Of a stretch of 64,000 nt of DNA, positions 59,802 to 64,000 are shown one piece after another (within the stretch, counting starts at the first letter, position 1; each line of letters opens with the position of its first letter). The notes under the pieces are model-generated. The model did not search any database. It was given only the letters and a program-made list of their open reading frames with translations, and had not been told where the DNA came from. Position numbers and translations under genes: made by a program. The DNA comes from Halocatena halophila (GTDB lineage Archaea; Halobacteriota; Halobacteria; Halobacteriales; Haloarculaceae), in assembly GCA_027563145.1 (NCBI GenBank), contig CP071307.1, forward strand, positions 310,001 through 374,000, read 5' to 3'.

Positions 59802-61439
59802 ATGTCTCGTTCAGATGACACCAGTATCGAATTTCAGAACGCAACCGTGTGCGACGGAAGTGGCGGGCCGCGGTTTACGGCGAACGTAACGGTTACAGAT
59901 GGGATTATTCAGCGGATTGGAACCGACCCAGGCAACGGGGACCGAGTCATCGATCTGGACGGAAGCGTGCTCGCACCAGGATTCATCGACATGCACGCCC
60001 ATTCGGATCTCAGATTGTTCGAGCATCCGGAGGCAACCGAGAAGCTCACCCAGGGGATCACTACCGAGGTGCTCGGACAGGACGGCGTAAGCGTTGCGCC
60101 AACGCCAGCATCACTGCGTTCGGAATGGGCAGAGCGGGTGCAGTCACTCGATGGAGCGCTCGATGAGGAGTGGCCCTGGACGACCACCGGTGAGTACCTC
60201 GATCGGCTAGGAGCGGCCACACCAGCGGTCAACGCGGCGTACTATGCTCCACACGGCAACCTCCGCTCACACGTGGCTGGATTTGAAGACCGGCCGCTGG
60301 ACGATGACGAACTGTCGCAGGGAGAGGCGCTGTTGAACGTCGCACTGGACGAGGGGGCGTTCGGGCTCTCAACAGGGATGATCTATCCGCCATCGTCGTA
60401 CGGACGAGACGACGAACTCGAGGCGCTGGGGGCGGTGCTCGCAGAACGCGATTCATTTATGATTTCACACGTCTGGAACGAAACCGATCGGGTGATCGAG
60501 TCAATCGACCGGTATCTCACACTCTGTGACCGGGCGGGCTGTCATGCACACATCTCCCATCTCAAAGTGGGCGGCCAGCAAAACTGGGGAGCCGCAACGA
60601 AGATCATCGAACTGATCGACTGCGCCCTCGAAAACGACCAGCGCGTCACCTTCGATCAGTATCCCTACACCGCCGGCTCAACGACACTCACCGCGCTGTT
60701 ACCGCCGTGGGCACGGCAGGGCGAAACGCCTGAAATTCTCGAACGGCTCCGATCGACTACCACGCGAGAACGGATCGCCGAATCGATCAACGGCGATGGA
60801 GACTGGGAGAATCTTGCGCGCGCGGCCGGGAGCTGGGAGAACATATTGATCACAGACACAAAGAGCGGTCAGTGGCAGGGCACCACCATCGAAGCGATGG
60901 CCGCGTCGATGGATCGTGAGCCAGTAGACGCGCTCTGTGAACTGCTCCTCCAGGAGGAGCTTGACGTGACGATGGCCGATTTCATCATGGATGAGGGTGA
61001 CATCGAACAGTTCATCCAGGATATGCGCGGAACGTTCTGCACGGATGGAATTTTTGGTGGTAAGCCCCATCCGCGTGCGATCGGAACGGTTGGGCGACTC
61101 ATCGACCGCTACGTCACCGAACGAGAAACGCTCTCGCTCGAAGCGTTCGTCGCCAAAGCGGCCGGCACGCCAGCAGACATTCTCGGGCTCCAGGACCGGG
61201 GCTTCGTGCGCGAGGGCTACGTTGCTGATCTCGTCGTGTTCGATCCGGACGCCGTGCATACGGGTGCAACGTTCGAGAAGCCATGGCAGCTGACGGAGGG
61301 ATTCGAGTACGTCGTGGTTGGTGGCACAATTGTCCTCGAAGACGAAACACCGACTGGCGAACGGACCGGCACCGTGTTGCGCTCAACGACGGAGTGGGAT
61401 GGACGCAGCCGTCCGACCCTCCATCGAACGAACTGCTAA
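59802..61439 (+). CDS. D-aminoacylase / N-acyl-D-amino-acid deacylase-like amidohydrolase
   Basis: 545 residues from ATG 59802; ATG 59727 is an in-frame alternative. TIM-barrel amidohydrolase with DMHAHSDLRLF (H-x-H), TTEVLGQDGVSVAP, CHAHISHLKVGG (His, with metal-bridging Lys/Cys region) and FGGKPHPRAIGT, the catalytic Asp-bearing loop (GIFGGKPHPR replaces the usual S-D-G). It is close to D-aminoacylases and D-hydantoinase-like proteins. The hydrolysed bond is an amide or lactam, consistent with nitrogen-compound catabolism in this locus. Followed by the luciferase-like gene. Confidence 0.82.
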   Translation: MSRSDDTSIEFQNATVCDGSGGPRFTANVTVTDGIIQRIGTDPGNGDRVIDLDGSVLAPGFIDMHAHSDLRLFEHPEATEKLTQGITTEVLGQDGVSVAPTPASLRSEWAERVQSLDGALDEEWPWTTTGEYLDRLGAATPAVNAAYYAPHGNLRSHVAGFEDRPLDDDELSQGEALLNVALDEGAFGLSTGMIYPPSSYGRDDELEALGAVLAERDSFMISHVWNETDRVIESIDRYLTLCDRAGCHAHISHLKVGGQQNWGAATKIIELIDCALENDQRVTFDQYPYTAGSTTLTALLPPWARQGETPEILERLRSTTTRERIAESINGDGDWENLARAAGSWENILITDTKSGQWQGTTIEAMAASMDREPVDALCELLLQEELDVTMADFIMDEGDIEQFIQDMRGTFCTDGIFGGKPHPRAIGTVGRLIDRYVTERETLSLEAFVAKAAGTPADILGLQDRGFVREGYVADLVVFDPDAVHTGATFEKPWQLTEGFEYVVVGGTIVLEDETPTGERTGTVLRSTTEWDGRSRPTLHRTNC

Positions 61440-61552
61440 GTGTGCGTCTGAAACAGACGACACCTGTCAGCCACAGCCGCCACAGATTCAGTGTGTGAAT
61501 TATCACTTCCCAAACTGTTAAGTCCGTTTTCAAAAAACCGTGCGTTCGACTC

Positions 61553-62584
61553 ATGGCAGAACAGGTCTTCGACCGCGGTGACCGCATTGGAATCTATCTG
61601 CAAGATAAACGATCGCTGCAAGCGAACCTCGAACTGGTTCAGTACGCAGAATCACAGGGGATCGACGAGATATGGCAGGCCGAATCCCGGCTTGCGCGCG
61701 ATGGGATCAGTCCGCTCGGTGCGTACGGTGCAGTCACCGAGGAGATCAGACTCGGCACTGGTGTGATCAACAACTGGACGCGCAACACCGCGCTCATCGC
61801 CCAGTCGATGAGCACGCTCGAAGAGCTTGCCGGCCCCGACAGGATCCTCTGTGGAATCGGTGCATGGTGGGATCCACTTGCAAAAAAAGTTGGTATCGAT
61901 CGCAGCGGCGCGCTGCGGGCGATGCGCGAGTGCGTAGAAGTGACACAGCGACTCCTCGATATGGAGAACGTCACCTACGATGGTGAGTACGTCCAGTTGC
62001 GCGACGTCGAGCTCGATGTCGTCCACGGCGACGACGGCCCCCGGACGGTGCCGGTGTACGTGGGAGGGACTGGATTCTCGATGCTCACGCTCACGGGACA
62101 TTTTGCTGATGGGGCGTTGCTGAACTATCTCGTCAGTCCGGAGTACAATCAAAAAGCGCTCGACGCGCTCGAGGAAGGAGCAAAACGAGGCGGGCGAACG
62201 CTCGACGATATCGATCGTCCACAGCTCGTTGTTTGTTCGATGGACCACGACGCAGACATCGCTCTCGACAACGCCCGAGAGCTGATCACACAGTATCTCG
62301 GCCAACAGCCCCACATCATGAAAGCAAGCGGCGTGAGCCAGGGGCTGATCGATTCGGTTGGAGAGGCAATTGGTGGCTGGCCAGCCGATAAGGCCGACAT
62401 CGAGACTGGAATGGAGCTCATTCCCGACGAGGTCGTTCATAAACTCACCGCGAGTGGCACGCCAGAGCAGTGTCGGAAAAAAGTTCGCGAGTACGCCGAC
62501 AACGGCTGTGATTGTCCGATTCTCTACCCACTCGGCGACGATCGCCAGCTCATGATCGACGAGTTCGCAGACGGCTATCTGTGA
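61553..62584 (+). CDS. LLM-class F420-dependent oxidoreductase
   Basis: 343 residues, TIM-barrel luciferase-like fold. RIGIYLQDKRSLQANLELVQ starts strand 1, followed by ESQGIDEIWQAES, LGTGVINNWTRNTALIAQSM and ILCGIGAWWDPLAKKVG, which are features of the methylenetetrahydromethanopterin-reductase-like F420 group. It uses F420H2 or FMNH2 to reduce or hydroxylate a small substrate, possibly a downstream intermediate of the neighbouring hydrolase pathway. Own promoter likely (113 bases after the previous gene). Convergent with thrC, two bases apart. Confidence 0.87.
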   Translation: MAEQVFDRGDRIGIYLQDKRSLQANLELVQYAESQGIDEIWQAESRLARDGISPLGAYGAVTEEIRLGTGVINNWTRNTALIAQSMSTLEELAGPDRILCGIGAWWDPLAKKVGIDRSGALRAMRECVEVTQRLLDMENVTYDGEYVQLRDVELDVVHGDDGPRTVPVYVGGTGFSMLTLTGHFADGALLNYLVSPEYNQKALDALEEGAKRGGRTLDDIDRPQLVVCSMDHDADIALDNARELITQYLGQQPHIMKASGVSQGLIDSVGEAIGGWPADKADIETGMELIPDEVVHKLTASGTPEQCRKKVREYADNGCDCPILYPLGDDRQLMIDEFADGYL

Positions 62585-62585
62585 G

Positions 62586-63827
62586 CTACTGTTCGTCGCC
62601 GTAGCGCCGATCCACGTCCTCGATCGACGGCGCAATCCGTTCGACACTTCCCGCCGCTTTTTGTGCACTTTCTGCGTCTTTCAATCCAAAGCCCGTGGTG
62701 ACGACCACGACGGTTTCGTCGGCGTCGATGATCCCCTGCTCGCGAGCAGTGCGGACGCCAGCTACCGGCGCAGCGCCGGCGGGTTCGGCATAGACGCCCT
62801 CCGTCCGACCGAGCAACGCCTCGGCGTCGAGAATCTCAGCATCAGAGACGAGAACCGACGCACCACCGCTCTGTTCGAGTGCCCGACACGCCTTGAGGGT
62901 GTTTCTGGGCCGACCCACCGCAATGGAGTCGGCCAGGGTTTCTGCCACATCATCGACAGTATCGTGGTCGTAGAACGCGTCGTGGATCGCCGCCGCACCC
63001 GCAGCCTGGACGCCGAGCATTTTTGGCGTCGTTTCGATGAAATCCAGCTCGTAAAACTCTCGCAATCCCTTCCACGCTCCAGCGATCGTACAGCCATCTC
63101 CCATCGAGAACACGACCCAGTCGGGAATCTCCCCACGGGCGACCGACTGATCGGCGAGTTCGTGTCCAACGGTTCGCTTTCCCTCGATCTGGAACGGGTT
63201 GATCGCCGCATTCCGGTTGTACCAGCCGTACTGCTCGGTCACCGCGACGCTCAGGTCATACGCTTCGTCGTAGCTGCCGTCCACTGCGAGGACATCTGCG
63301 TCGTACACGAGGGGCTGAGCGAGTTTTCCAGCCGGCGCATCACCCGGGACGAAAATTCGACAGTCGAGGCCACCACGGGCTGCGTATCCAGAGAGCGAGG
63401 CGGCCGCGTTTCCTGTTGAGGCACAGGTGATGATCTCCCGGCCGGCGTGTTTTGCTTTCGTCACCGCAATCGAGCTTGCCCGATCTTTGAAACAGCCGGT
63501 AGGATTGCGCCCGTCATCCTTTATCAACGTTCGTACGCCGAGCGCATCGCTCAATCGAGGGGCGTCGAACAGTTCCGTCCCACCCTCGTTCAACGTGACG
63601 ATCTCTGCCGTTTCATTGACCGGAAGAAACGCCCGGTATTTCCACTGATTCGGAATCGGTCCACCCACGGTGGCCTCGAATCGCTCGCGGATCACGTCGT
63701 AATCGTAGACAACCTCCAGAATCCCCGCCACACCGTCGTGTTCGTCGCAGGTGTACACCACCTGTTCGGGGTCGTACTGTTTTCCACACAGCGTACAGGC
63801 TACCGTTTTGACATGCTTCATACCCAT
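62586..63827 (-). CDS. thrC: Threonine synthase-like PLP enzyme
   Basis: 413 residues from ATG 63827 (ATG 63821 also possible). N-terminal zinc-ribbon-like C11-T-L-C14 and C27 region as in many archaeal ThrC proteins, then the fold-type II PLP site: K114 in NPTGCFKDRAS (S/T-x-S-x-K-D pattern), phosphate-binding ASTGNAAASLSGYAA, and NPFQIEGKRTVGHELADQ. It converts O-phosphohomoserine to threonine; a threonine-dehydratase-like or diaminopropionate-type activity is a weaker alternative. May be a paralogue rather than the biosynthetic enzyme, since no hom or thrB gene is adjacent. Confidence 0.85.
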   Translation of the reverse strand: MGMKHVKTVACTLCGKQYDPEQVVYTCDEHDGVAGILEVVYDYDVIRERFEATVGGPIPNQWKYRAFLPVNETAEIVTLNEGGTELFDAPRLSDALGVRTLIKDDGRNPTGCFKDRASSIAVTKAKHAGREIITCASTGNAAASLSGYAARGGLDCRIFVPGDAPAGKLAQPLVYDADVLAVDGSYDEAYDLSVAVTEQYGWYNRNAAINPFQIEGKRTVGHELADQSVARGEIPDWVVFSMGDGCTIAGAWKGLREFYELDFIETTPKMLGVQAAGAAAIHDAFYDHDTVDDVAETLADSIAVGRPRNTLKACRALEQSGGASVLVSDAEILDAEALLGRTEGVYAEPAGAAPVAGVRTAREQGIIDADETVVVVTTGFGLKDAESAQKAAGSVERIAPSIEDVDRRYGDEQ

Positions 63828-63869
63828 ACACCCACCCAAAGAAAGACGATTACTTAACTATCCCGACGG

Positions 63870-64000
63870 ATGTCAGTTGTGGGAGTTGGGTGGATGCAGC
63901 GTGTACGGGCCGACTACAGCCTGTTAACGGACGCGAATCCTGAACAGGGTGTGGGCATCGAACGCCCATCTGGCACATCGACAACCAGCCGTGTGGACCG
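63870..64000 (+). CDS. Possible gene start running off the window
   Basis: From ATG 63870 a frame is open to the end and reads MSVVGVGWMQRVRADYSLLT onward; internal ATG 63894 is another start. No family is recognisable from 43 residues and no TATA box is evident. Coding status is doubtful. Confidence 0.25.
   Translation, partial: MSVVGVGWMQRVRADYSLLTDANPEQGVGIERPSGTSTTSRVD

Noticed and set aside
1..64000. tRNA, rRNA, 7S RNA or RNase P genes
   Set aside because: I scanned intergenic regions by eye for the T-loop GTTCGAATC-type signature and conserved rRNA blocks and found none in a structural context. A covariance search would be decisive.

Overview
The window is chromosomal DNA from a halophilic archaeon (class Halobacteria); the genus cannot be fixed from sequence alone. 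The evidence is the acidic proteome, Tat-type secretion signals with lipoboxes, leaderless genes with TATA boxes 25-32 bases upstream of the start codon, archaeal genes (CofH for coenzyme F420, F420:NADPH oxidoreductase, an S17e-like ribosomal protein, an actin homologue, an Orc1/Cdc6 remnant), and haloarchaeal-style TnpB debris. No rRNA, tRNA or CRISPR array was found.

Layout. 0-2.7 kb: a truncated GNAT, a fumarylacetoacetate-hydrolase-fold enzyme, a Gfo/Idh/MocA oxidoreductase and a zinc ribbon. 2.7-16.4 kb: an accessory region with broken TnpB and Orc1/Cdc6 genes, a TetR-controlled ABC exporter, two copies of a divergent 'winged-helix regulator + small partner' module flanking an HNH/M48 fusion protease, three copies of a dispersed repeat, small membrane proteins, a Tat-exported peptidoglycan-binding-like protein and a Tat-exported precursor with a 20-cysteine tail. 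16.7-24 kb: ComA-like synthase, MmgE/PrpD protein, P450, RNA ligase, MFS carrier and SRPBCC protein. 24-42 kb: actin homologue, a complete branched-chain amino acid/amide-type ABC operon, MATE carrier, membrane hydrolase, methyltransferases, M29 peptidase, rhomboid, haloalkane-dehalogenase-like enzyme, CofH, PurU and an inositol-phosphatase-like enzyme.

43-64 kb is the most coherent region: a selenium-dependent molybdenum hydroxylase locus. It holds a xanthine-dehydrogenase-type molybdenum subunit and its [2Fe-2S] subunit, MocA, YqeC, an XdhC-YqeB fusion, SelD, two TusA-like proteins and a TusD-TusC-TusB relay. Around these lie an AzgA-type purine permease, an aminohydrolase of the adenosine-derivative deaminase family, RidA, a PhnCDE-type importer, an allantoate/N-carbamoyl amidohydrolase, a D-aminoacylase-like amidohydrolase, F420:NADPH oxidoreductase, a luciferase-like F420 enzyme and a threonine-synthase-like enzyme. 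Read together this suggests uptake of a purine or other N-heterocycle, deamination, hydroxylation by a molybdenum enzyme matured with labile sulfur/selenium, and hydrolysis of the resulting ureido or amide products. The substrate itself is inferred, not shown.
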